Origin: Pseudocercospora fijiensis CIRAD86 | Lineage: Eukaryota > Ascomycota > Dothideomycetes > Mycosphaerellales > Mycosphaerellaceae | Assembly (NCBI RefSeq): GCF_000340215.1 | Contig: NW_006921538.1 | Coordinates: 558,001-622,000, forward strand | Length of the DNA: 64,000 bases | Direction of reading: 5' to 3' | Part shown: one piece after another, positions 55,660 to 64,000 of the stretch | Numbering within the stretch: position 1 is the first letter of the stretch | Layout of the letters: every line of letters begins with the position of its first letter | Translations under genes and position numbers: made by a program | Notes under the pieces: generated by a model | Told to the model about the DNA's origin: nothing | Database searches by the model: none | The model's input: the letters and a program-made list of their open reading frames with translations, nothing else

Positions 55660-55664
55660 GTATA

Positions 55665-55980
55665 GGTACTAGGGGATAAGATTATATAGTAGGAGAATAG
55701 GATATAGAGGTTAGATAGCCTTAGCTACTCGATTTTAATAATAGTTAAGGAGAGTTAAGAGTATATCTCTATATCGAGTATAGAAACGCCTCCTATAGAC
55801 ACTTTAGAGGCTACCTTAACCGTATAGCGTCGGCATTAATTCCTTCTACTTATAATACTACTTACTTACTTGCTTAATATAAGGCTAACGGTAAGATTAG
55901 CGAAAAGGCTCTTAGATTTTAATACAAATTGCTATCGAAGTCTATAATTATTTAAGACTTAACGCGTGAAAATTTACTAT
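55665..55980. other. RIP-mutated flank of element A, right side
   Basis: This should continue the sequence that ends at 21620, interrupted by element A. No gene is evident. Normal dinucleotide use returns near 55980. Confidence 0.55.
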
Positions 55981-56106
55981 CCTCTCTCGTTTATCCAAAT
56001 TGTTAGAATTATAAAACAAGAAAGTCCAAATAGCTTCTAAGGCAGTACATATACAGCTAACAAGGACAAACTCCTCCAATCAACTCCTCTAAACCACTAA
56101 TCCAAT

Positions 56107-58674
56107 TCATTGATTCGAAGCCGGCTGATTCGGCAACGGATACAACAAACTATTATGAACAGATTCCCGTAGCCGCGTCTGACTCATGTTTGGATACTTT
56201 TGCGCGAGACTGTTCATCAGAGCCTGTATAGCTTGATCTCGAGTACGTCCTTGGTTCCTGAGTCGGTAATAAGCATTCTGAGTCTGCTGCGCTAGGATCT
56301 GCGCAGCGCTCAACTGAGGCTGAGGGTTGGAAGGTCCGGGCTGACGGTTAGGAGGACCGGGTTGCGCTGGACGTTGCGGAGCCTGCGGAGCTTGGGGGGA
56401 CTGAGGAGCCTGCGGGGACTGAGCTGATGGACGACGAGAAAGTCGTGAGCCGTCGTACTGAGGATTATCCAAGGCTCTGAGTGCAGTGGCTCGCTGAGAT
56501 CCTGTCAATGCAGGATCAACCCATTCGACGTTTGCGATGATGTTGGGTTCCCGGTTCTGATGGGGTTTGGTCATCGGGAGGAGTAAGTATGGTAGAGGGG
56601 TGTTCGCAATGTCGGCCTGCCGGTTGGCATTGCGCATCACGACAGCCTGTTGGCGATTAGGCATGACGTTCCACAGAAGAGTTGGCTGTTCGATGCCGGA
56701 TTCTCCTTCGACATCACCTTCCCGAAGGAATACGGTGACGGAAGACAAGACAACTCTGCCCCGCCTGTTGAATCGGTCCTTGTGCGTGATGAAGAAGAGA
56801 GATAATTGCTCGCCCATCTCAGTGGCTAGAAGCATGTCGAAGCATCGAGTGCCAAGGGGAAAGGTTGTGCCTGGCCATGGCAGAACATGCTGTGTTCCGG
56901 CTCGTCTCAGACAGTAACTGATCAAACTCAAGGTACGCAGCGGCGACGAGACTGCAGGGTGTAGGATCCACCGGGGAGGCCTCAGTTCAGCTCTTCTGCC
57001 TGTTCCAGGGACATAAGATTGCCTGAGCAGCTCCAGGAATGCAACATCTGACCAATCCCTCAGGTCAGGCAAGTTATCCTCGTCTCTGTCTGGCTTTTGA
57101 GCAGCAGGGCTGCTCGCCTCCTCAATGATCATGACCCGATTTTCGACATCGTATATGGAGTTGTAGATACCCATAGTTGGACTTTGCTGGCCATTAATAT
57201 CACACTCTGGAGTATACGGCAATTTCTGTTCCCATGATATCCTCTCGGCATTCGCAAGATGCACAGGATCTTGATCTCGCTGTCTGTTCATCAGGCCCAG
57301 AAATGTTGGGAATTGGCCACGACTACGACTAGAACCAAATCTCAAAGAGCCAGTCTTAGCGTCAGAAACACTAGTGAGCCCATTGAGAATGTTGGCGTAT
57401 GACTGCAGGTCTTGCCTCATTCCTGCGGCCGGCGTGCTTTGCCTCACCCAGCCAGACTCAGCCAAGGCCACAGGCGCAAAGCTGGCCTGCTCACCTTCAT
57501 CTTGGTACTCTTCGGCGTCTCCAAGCATGTAGTCAACCAGTTGTGAGCCGCGTTGCTGAGCTGCTACAGCGTCTTGATCGCTGGCTGGCTGAACCATGGT
57601 AGGAGGGAAGCGCCGCTGCAGGACAGATTTGCCGTCATGCACGTCTGCATTGTGACTCGTGCCCTCGGACTGGTTTCCATGGGTGGAAGAAGTCTCGCTT
57701 CTGCTTCTCACTGCCGATACTGGCGCAATCCGAAAGTAAAGGTTGACCTCGGCTTGATCTTCTTTCTCACTCGAAAATGGTCGGACGGAGTCAATACTCC
57801 GAACACCAAGCTGCTGCTTGTGCTCCGTCAAGAATCGAGCAACACCCTTCGCGATAGGAGTATCAAGCAATACCAAACCGCTGTCGAGGCGAGTATTGTA
57901 AGCAATCGCAGGCCAATCGTGCGGGAACGCTTCGATGCCGCTCGAGTCCAGACTCTCAGGAACAGCCATAATGGAACCTCTCGTTTGTTTGTTGTAGATG
58001 TCCACAACGAGCACATGTTTGATCTCATGGCCCTTGGCATATTTGTCCCAGACTAAGAAAAGGACGTCAGACCAGTGCTGCAAGTCCGGGAGGTTTTCTG
58101 CAACAGGCCAGCCATTCTTCGCACTGACCTCATTATAAGCTCTGGGGCCCCAGATGTTACCAGTGAGAATGACTCCATCCTTGGCATTGATCCAAGTGTC
58201 ATAGACGCCTCTGGTGGCGCCGTAATGCTTGCCGTCTCTGGTCACATCATCCAAATGCTGCAGCTCGATGTGCTTCCAGTTGGACTCCGCGGATGAAATG
58301 CCAAGATCGCTGTACATTTGTGGTGGCAGCTCGAAACTATCGAGGTCGCAATCGTCCCCAATCTCGAGGTACTCCTCCCAGCCCCAGCTCTTCAGGTCGT
58401 CCCAGTTAGTATACTTGGACTGTTCTCCGGTGGTGCTTTGCATTGCTTGCAAAATCTTCCTGCCATTGGCAATATGTATTTGGCGCTCTGAGCTTGAGCT
58501 GGCGCCTTGAGTGCCTAGCTGCGAGCTCGAGGCCCCAGTAGCCGGCTCTGCACGGGAACTGATGTTTGCTGCATTGTAGTATTGGCCATTCTCCGGGATC
58601 GCATTCGAGCCGAGCGGATGGGAATGGATCTTGGCCTGGAAGAGTAAAAAGTTCAAAAGGAGTGTCGAAAGCAT
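56107..58674 (-). CDS. Secreted two-domain protein (candidate effector), function unknown
   Basis: 855 aa from ATG 58674, intronless. The start MLSTLLLNFLLFQAKIHSHP is a typical signal peptide. Two related regions follow: residues about 195-310 (ENLPDLQHWSDVLFLVWDKY, WPAIAYNTRLDSGLVLLDTP, VARFLTEHKQQLG) and about 535-670 (NLPDLRDWSDVAFLELL, FPLGTRCFDMLLATEMGEQL, SLFFITHKDRFNRRGRV). Both carry LPDL..WSDV..FL, then a Leu-rich helix and a TEHK/THKD motif, so the protein arose by internal duplication. A Pro/Gln linker (QAPQSPQAPQAPQRPAQ) and a helical tail end it. I recognise no enzyme motif. It sits in a 4-kb gene island between RIP-mutated blocks, a setting typical of lineage-specific secreted proteins. 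Confidence 0.8.
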   Translation of the reverse strand: MLSTLLLNFLLFQAKIHSHPLGSNAIPENGQYYNAANISSRAEPATGASSSQLGTQGASSSSERQIHIANGRKILQAMQSTTGEQSKYTNWDDLKSWGWEEYLEIGDDCDLDSFELPPQMYSDLGISSAESNWKHIELQHLDDVTRDGKHYGATRGVYDTWINAKDGVILTGNIWGPRAYNEVSAKNGWPVAENLPDLQHWSDVLFLVWDKYAKGHEIKHVLVVDIYNKQTRGSIMAVPESLDSSGIEAFPHDWPAIAYNTRLDSGLVLLDTPIAKGVARFLTEHKQQLGVRSIDSVRPFSSEKEDQAEVNLYFRIAPVSAVRSRSETSSTHGNQSEGTSHNADVHDGKSVLQRRFPPTMVQPASDQDAVAAQQRGSQLVDYMLGDAEEYQDEGEQASFAPVALAESGWVRQSTPAAGMRQDLQSYANILNGLTSVSDAKTGSLRFGSSRSRGQFPTFLGLMNRQRDQDPVHLANAERISWEQKLPYTPECDINGQQSPTMGIYNSIYDVENRVMIIEEASSPAAQKPDRDEDNLPDLRDWSDVAFLELLRQSYVPGTGRRAELRPPRWILHPAVSSPLRTLSLISYCLRRAGTQHVLPWPGTTFPLGTRCFDMLLATEMGEQLSLFFITHKDRFNRRGRVVLSSVTVFLREGDVEGESGIEQPTLLWNVMPNRQQAVVMRNANRQADIANTPLPYLLLPMTKPHQNREPNIIANVEWVDPALTGSQRATALRALDNPQYDGSRLSRRPSAQSPQAPQSPQAPQAPQRPAQPGPPNRQPGPSNPQPQLSAAQILAQQTQNAYYRLRNQGRTRDQAIQALMNSLAQKYPNMSQTRLRESVHNSLLYPLPNQPASNQ

Positions 58675-59094
58675 GGTTGCTGAAGATGCTCTTCACAGAT
58701 CAGCCTTTGAATAATGCCGGTAATGGGTGCCTGGTATTGCTCTGAGGGCCAAGGCTTGGTGATAGAGTGATCTCAAATGGGTAGTGGTGTGCAGATAGCT
58801 GGCAGTCAAGCTAGACCGAGCAGGTCTTGATGGACTGTTGGGTCGGTGTCGAATTGGTTCCTAGTGGATATTAGCATTAACGCGAGAATACAGCATTCTC
58901 TTATATGTCTCTCAGTCCAGTGCTCATGCGCACAACTGCCGTTTGCTTGATGCTTGAACAGCACATAGCTCTCCCTGCCTACACCTGATGACCGGGTGAC
59001 ACTGTACAGAAGATGCTACTTCTGACAAACATTGAGTTGTCATGGTGGGAAGAGTCAGCTGCATATTACGATGACTTCTCAATTGTGCCCCGAG

Positions 59095-59673
59095 TCACCG
59101 GAGTGATCTCGGGTCCACGAGAATGGTAGGCTCGAAACCTCCGCCTTCAGTACTGGCCCAATACAATATAGCAGCTTTGCCTTTGCTATCAACACAGCAC
59201 AAGGACACAGCCCTGCTATCCTCCGTGCTTGTGCCGCTGACCAGAGGAGGCATCGTGTCCAATTCTGCCGCAGTTCTGACCTTGTCGACAGTGTCAAGCA
59301 GACCGGTCAATTCGACCAAATACGTGATTGTGTTGTCAGACTCCTCATTCGCTGTGGGTACCGAGCCTGGCAGTGTAGCTTTCTTCTTCTGCAGAGCAAT
59401 CTCGTACTCGTAGGCTTCACGATCGTAGCCCAGTGCCTCTTTCTCTTCTCGAACAGTGCTCCAGTGGTCGTCGGAGACTCGACTACGGATCAGGTCGTTC
59501 CGGTGATCCATGATGCGATCCACGGCTTCATCGGCAGAGAGACCGAAGAGTCCCTGCCATCGAGACATGGTTGTAGTGATTCGTTCTGCGGTCGTGTTTC
59601 CATCTTGCTCGCGTGTTTTATACGCGTTGCCCGCCAGTGCCTCGAGCTCTTGCTGGAGGTCGTAGTCGTCCAT
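59095..59673 (-). CDS. Hypothetical 192-aa protein
   Basis: ORF from ATG 59673 (MDDYDLQQELEALAGNAYKT) to 59095. Acidic N-terminal helix, then RWQGLFGLSADEAVDRIMDH and EALGYDREAYEYEIALQKKK, then a strand-rich C-terminal part (TITYLVELTGLL, SLCCVDSKGKAAILYW). Normal dinucleotide composition and good codon use support a real gene. No signal peptide or membrane segment. The C-terminal part could be a small alpha/beta fold; I do not recognise it. Same strand as the secreted-protein gene 421 bp downstream. Confidence 0.65.
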   Translation of the reverse strand: MDDYDLQQELEALAGNAYKTREQDGNTTAERITTTMSRWQGLFGLSADEAVDRIMDHRNDLIRSRVSDDHWSTVREEKEALGYDREAYEYEIALQKKKATLPGSVPTANEESDNTITYLVELTGLLDTVDKVRTAAELDTMPPLVSGTSTEDSRAVSLCCVDSKGKAAILYWASTEGGGFEPTILVDPRSLR

Positions 59674-59969
59674 TTACGAGGTTGCGCGATTCTAATGTGA
59701 GTGAGGGTAAAGATCAAGGAAATGTATGGGTGCTCAAAGCGGAGAGAAGGGGAACAAGTAGACTGATGTCGATGTGAGTCAACCCAAGGCGAAAAGCTAA
59801 AGTCGAATATCAGCAGCATTGTCGTCCTATGGTAGTCATGAAAGACGTGGTTGTTCGGAGAGTTTCTTGGCGGAGCAAGGAACCTCACATGCAGCTTTCA
59901 CGACTACCTCCATTCAGGCGCTTCGTGGTTGAATTCGTGTGTGTGCTGCTCGTAACTTCCATTTCTATA

Positions 59970-60700
59970 CTATACTATATTAGGTTTAGCGCCATTCGAG
60001 ATCTTATTCTAGCGAAGCGCCTAAGGCTAAACCGTTTAGGGCGGGTGTAGCTTCGACTAACTACCTACTAGCGCAGGCATTATAGCTCGAATACCGTAAC
60101 AACTAGTACTCGTAGTATAGCACATAATAGAGACGGTTCCTAGATAATTATACTAACAAGATAACTACGTATTCTAATAATACTATTGCTTTATAAATTT
60201 AAGAATTATAATTAGGAAACGTAAATTACTAGTCTCGCCTAACTCGTTTACCTACCCCTATATAATTTACTTTCAAACAAATAACACCTTGCCGTAATAA
60301 CAAAGCATTAGAGGTCTACCTTTCTAGTACCCTCTACAACCTCCGCGTATCTATCTATTCTATATTTCAACCTATATAGCCTACTTAGTCTAGAGGGCAA
60401 ACTAGCTCTTTAGTCTCTAGCACTTAGAACTTCAACCCGTAGCCTAATCTCGACAAACGTAGTACGTAGTTGCAAAGTTTAAGTATTATATAGGCTCTGC
60501 CGAAGGTTTGTATATCCTTAAAATAGGGTTCAAATTCGACCTCGCTACCGCCGCTACTTGCTAACTTTTCTATTCCTTTAGTACTCGATTAGCGCTAAAC
60601 TAACGACATCGCCGACTCGAATACTAGCTAGTACCTAGTATCTAGCATCTAGTATCTAGTATCTAGTATTAGCACCTAGCGTCTAGTATCTAGTATAGTA
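59970..60700. repeat. RIP-mutated leader of the helicase repeat
   Basis: RIP composition begins sharply near 59970. No coding signal until about 60600. A short tandem of CTAGTAT/CTAGCAT words fills 60625-60700. Confidence 0.65.
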
Positions 60701-63700
60701 TCTAAAAAGCAGCGCCGTAAGTAGCGCGAGAATAAGAAGGCTACGCGCTAGAAGAAGTAGCGACTCGAGCGCTAAGAGCTATATTAAGCACTATTGCTAG
60801 GTCGTTCCGCTATTACGCGTATGCGTCTAGACTTCGGTATTAAGCCGATAAAGCTGCCTTAATTGAAATTAGACTAGCCGCGGCACTTCTAGCGACGCAT
60901 TAAGAAGATTACGGATCTAGATACCTTACTCGCGCGTATATAAGAACTAGTATAGCAAGTAGGCTAGTTTAAAGAGACTGTCTAGTACTAGGCGGAAATT
61001 ATCGAGAAAGGCTTAACTAAACTCCTCGATTTTAAGTACCCTAGTATAGAATATATACTAACTCTAGCGTAGAAGATAGTAATATACGCACTTATCTATA
61101 GCTAGAATAATGTCCTGTTTATTGCTCGTATAGGCGAGGGAAAGAGTTTACTATTCTAGGGCTTTATAATACTAACTAGTATAATTACTATTTAAGTTGT
61201 TCTATTAAACCGCTTAGGTGCCGAACAAGCAGCAGCTATCGAGCGCATAGCTAGCAATACTAGTAGCCTCGTCTATTTAGTATATATCTCTACCGACACT
61301 AAGAAGATCGACCTAGGTATATTTAAGAACATTCTAAAAGGCAAGGTCTAGCACCTTCTACTTAGTCTAGAATAGGCAGCATCTCCGCAATTCCTTTCGT
61401 TACTAAACGAACTAGAGGTCCGCGAGCGTATTAGTCTACTTATTATCGATAAGGCGTACCTAATCTATAACTAGGGCGAGCCTTCTAGTTTCTATAACAA
61501 ATACTCGTAAGTTAGTTAAATGCGTAATCGCCTACGTATCGATACTAGTACGCTATTAATATCGGCTACTATAGATAAAGAGTGCACTAAGTATGCGATA
61601 AAGTATGCCGGTATGCGCGATAAAGGCTCTAATCTATACGAGACTAAGATTATCCGTAGTAGCATCGATCGACTAGAGATTACATATATTATTAAGTTTA
61701 TCCTAAGAGAGCATCTTACTAACTACGACATGCTATATATAGTAATTAATAATGCGGTCTCCTATCTACTAACTCCTAATAGCGAGAACAAGGATATTAA
61801 GAAGGGATCTGCTACGCTATAGAACATACGTAAGTCTCTAGTGTTTATTAACGGCTGTAAACATATCGCTAATTTCGTCGATATCGCCCGTAGCTAGTTA
61901 TTATATCTAACTAAGGATAATCCGGATCTAACTAAGAAGTATTAGTATAGCCTAGGCGTAGGTCTAGGTATTAATATTACCCGTACTATCTCCTTCTATA
62001 CTACGAGGGTGCTAAAGCTAGACTAGGACAATCGATATAATAAGTATTACAAGCTAGACTCTAATATTCGATATATAGTAGCTACTACCGTAGCAAGCAT
62101 TAGATTAGATATACCTAATATCGCGGATATATACTAGTAGAAGTTTAACATTACGCGCAACCTAGGAGACCTTTAGCAGCGACTTAGACGCATTGCTCGA
62201 CGACTAGCGCTTCTAAATTCGTAGGGCTTCTTTAATAAGCTATACTTCTACCGGCCTCGGGCGTTCTTCTTCGTCCTATACTATAGCAGAGACTATATTA
62301 AGCGTATGCTAGAAGGCGCTAGCATGCTTTCTATCCTTCTACTAGCGTAGGTATAGGTATAGGTATAGGCGTAGTCTAGCGGTCGTAGTCGTAGTCGTAG
62401 CGGTCGCGGTAGAGGTACTCGCGGCAGAGGTGCTTATAGCAGAGGCAGAGATATATATACTACCGGACCTAGCAGGTTGCGACAAGAGCTTCCTAGTAAG
62501 GATGTTAGTAGTACGAGCGACTAAGACGATGTATATAGTAACGCTAATACCGATACTAGAGATAGTGCTTCTAGAGGCCGCAAGGGCAAATCTAAGGAGA
62601 GTAATATATAGAATAAATCTAAGCTAGAGAGCCGGAAGAACATTCTAAAGGTCTTCTTAGGTGCGCTAAACGATTACCTAAAGATACTAGGCCGCTACTT
62701 TCGAGTAGTAATAAATAAGCACTATAGCGAACACTTAACCTAGTTTCCGTACCTACTAGGCTAAGTAGATAGAAGAGATTGCTGCAACTTCTATAACACC
62801 GATCTAATAGCTAATCTACCTAAACTACTAGCTAAGCGCGTTAAGCTAGTTAACCTACTAGGTAAAGGTATAAGACCGAGCTTTAGGCTTAAGCATATTA
62901 AGGACTAGTGCTTAAAGAAAGTAGATGCCCTATACCTATGCAAGAACCGCTTGTTCCGCATACTAGCCGGCATGTATATAAAGGATAGGCTAATATAGTC
63001 TATGTTAGAGGTCTTTCTTCTTACTCGGTCGTACGAGACCTAGGAGGATTTAAATATCGACAGAGATAGGCTATTACAAGTCGCACTAGAATTGAATAAG
63101 TAGTAGTATAAGGATACTAATCTCGACGAGCTGCTTGCTACTATTATTAGTATAGCCGAAGATGTATATACTAATTAGGAGGCCTATAAGGCGGAATAGA
63201 AAGCGAAGTAGGAGGCTGCTACGAAGGCTATTAAAGATGCTACTACTACTAGACAGGCGGCAGAAGAATAGGGAGCTAAAGGCAGCTTAGTAGATCTACG
63301 TCTAGTAACCTATAGGACTCTATAGCAGATAGAGGCAGACTAGCGCAACCTAAATAACTCCTTAAGACGATCTGCCTTCGCGAATACCGTACGCTAGTCC
63401 GGTATATAGCACGGCCTAGCTTAGCAAACTTAGTAGCAGATACCTGCTATAGCGGCTCCTTCTAACCCTCTGTCCGATAGCCCTACGGTCTCCGATCCTA
63501 CTAGGCCTTCCGATGCACTATCTGCTCGAAAGCGTACGCGCCGTAGTACTTAGCTAGGCCCTAGTCGATCTGCCTCTACTACCGCTAGCCCTGCCGCTCT
63601 ATCTATTAAAGAAGAAGACGATATTATAGTAGAGGAGGCGACTAAGCAGTTAATATAGGCTTATATTAGTCGTCGTAGTAGTCGTAACATTCGCATTCCT

Positions 63701-63817
63701 ATAGCTACTAAGGGTCTATATAGCGAGGGCGCTCGTACGAGAAGCTTAAGTATAGCAAGTAGCTATAGTAGTAATATCGACGACAATATCCTATCGTAGT
63801 ATCTGCCGAGTAGGTAG
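60701..63817 (+). pseudogene. RecQ-like SF2 DNA helicase, telomere-linked type (RIP-inactivated)
   Basis: One frame over 3.1 kb, broken only by TAG/TAA. Helicase motifs: I, ARIGEGKSLLFQG (GEGKS, 61133); II, LLIIDKAYLI (61439), where DKAY is the RIP product of DEAH (GATGAGGCGCAC to GATAAGGCGTAC); III, LLISATIDKE (SAT, near 61555); further text VVLLNRLGAEQAAAIERI and FINGCKHIANFVDIARS (motif IV-like). A basic Gln/Arg segment precedes and an Arg/Gly-Ser repeat region (GRSRSRSGRGRGTRGRG) follows the helicase core. The C-terminal third is charged and helical (EQKAKQEAATKAIKDATTT). This matches the repeated RecQ-like genes often found near fungal chromosome ends. No ATG can be assigned; ends are approximate and the frame may continue to the window edge. 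Confidence 0.8.
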
Positions 63818-64000
63818 TAGATATAGTATAGAGATACGTAGACTGTCGGTAGGTCGGAAATCGCGTGTTTTAGCGTTAATTTAGCAGTTGTTTAGTAGGA
63901 CTTCGCGGTAGATAGTAGACTAGATAGTAGACCTTTAAGATAGTATATAGTATAGTATATATTTCTCGCGTTTTTAGTACCGTTACGCTCTTTGTTATAT

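Noticed and set aside
57399..58510. Plus-strand ORFs (67-167 codons) within the secreted-protein gene
   Set aside because: Antisense shadows of a well-supported 855-codon gene.
60000..64000. Telomere proximity by TTAGGG repeats
   Set aside because: No TTAGGG/CCCTAA array occurs in the window; only the helicase type hints at a subtelomere.

Overview
The window is chromosomal DNA from a filamentous ascomycete (Pezizomycotina; gene families and repeat style fit Dothideomycetes, but I cannot name a genus). Short introns with canonical borders, a fungal NACHT protein, a DUF6604-type protein and heavy RIP (repeat-induced point mutation) point there. Gene-rich DNA with normal composition alternates sharply with RIP-mutated repeats. 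In the repeats CpA/TpG is almost gone (changed to TpA) while CpG, CC and GG survive. ATG start codons are therefore nearly absent, and reading frames are broken almost only by TAG/TAA from former CAG, CAA and TGG codons.

Layout: 1-17.6 kb is gene space: 3' part of a PhoD-like phosphatase gene; two lineage-type proteins (one repeat-rich with a charged coiled coil, one with two HMG-box-like segments); a NACHT NTPase gene head-to-head with the mitochondrial F1-ATPase assembly factor gene ATP11; a 1426-aa disordered protein with a C-terminal coiled coil; and a gamma-glutamylcyclotransferase-like gene whose 5' end abuts the repeats. 17.6-19.65 kb is RIP-mutated repeat with a tRNA-like module and a 68-bp minisatellite. 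19.66-21.2 kb is an island of normal DNA carrying the N-terminal part of a DUF6604-type gene.

21.6-55.7 kb is a three-level nest of Ty3/gypsy LTR retrotransposons whose order of insertion can be read from LTRs and target-site duplications. Element A (plus strand, 219-bp LTRs, TSD GTATA) was hit in its RT domain by element B (minus strand, 188-bp LTRs, TSD GAGTA). B was hit in an accessory ORF by element C (plus strand, 279-bp LTRs, TSD ATAG). All are dead by RIP. B (about 13.3 kb without C) and C (12.3 kb) are unusually large because each has a long extra ORF after pol. A has an extra ORF antisense to pol. C also has a family of GC-rich hairpins, three of which begin exactly with the in-frame stop codon of gag-pro, pol and ORF3. 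These accessory modules are the best candidates here for undescribed biology.

56.0-59.97 kb is a second gene island with a secreted two-domain 855-aa protein (candidate effector) and a small 192-aa protein. 59.97-64 kb is RIP-mutated again and holds one continuous frame for a RecQ-like superfamily 2 helicase of the kind often linked to fungal subtelomeres. Ends of features inside RIP-mutated DNA are approximate because starts and stops cannot be told from RIP changes.
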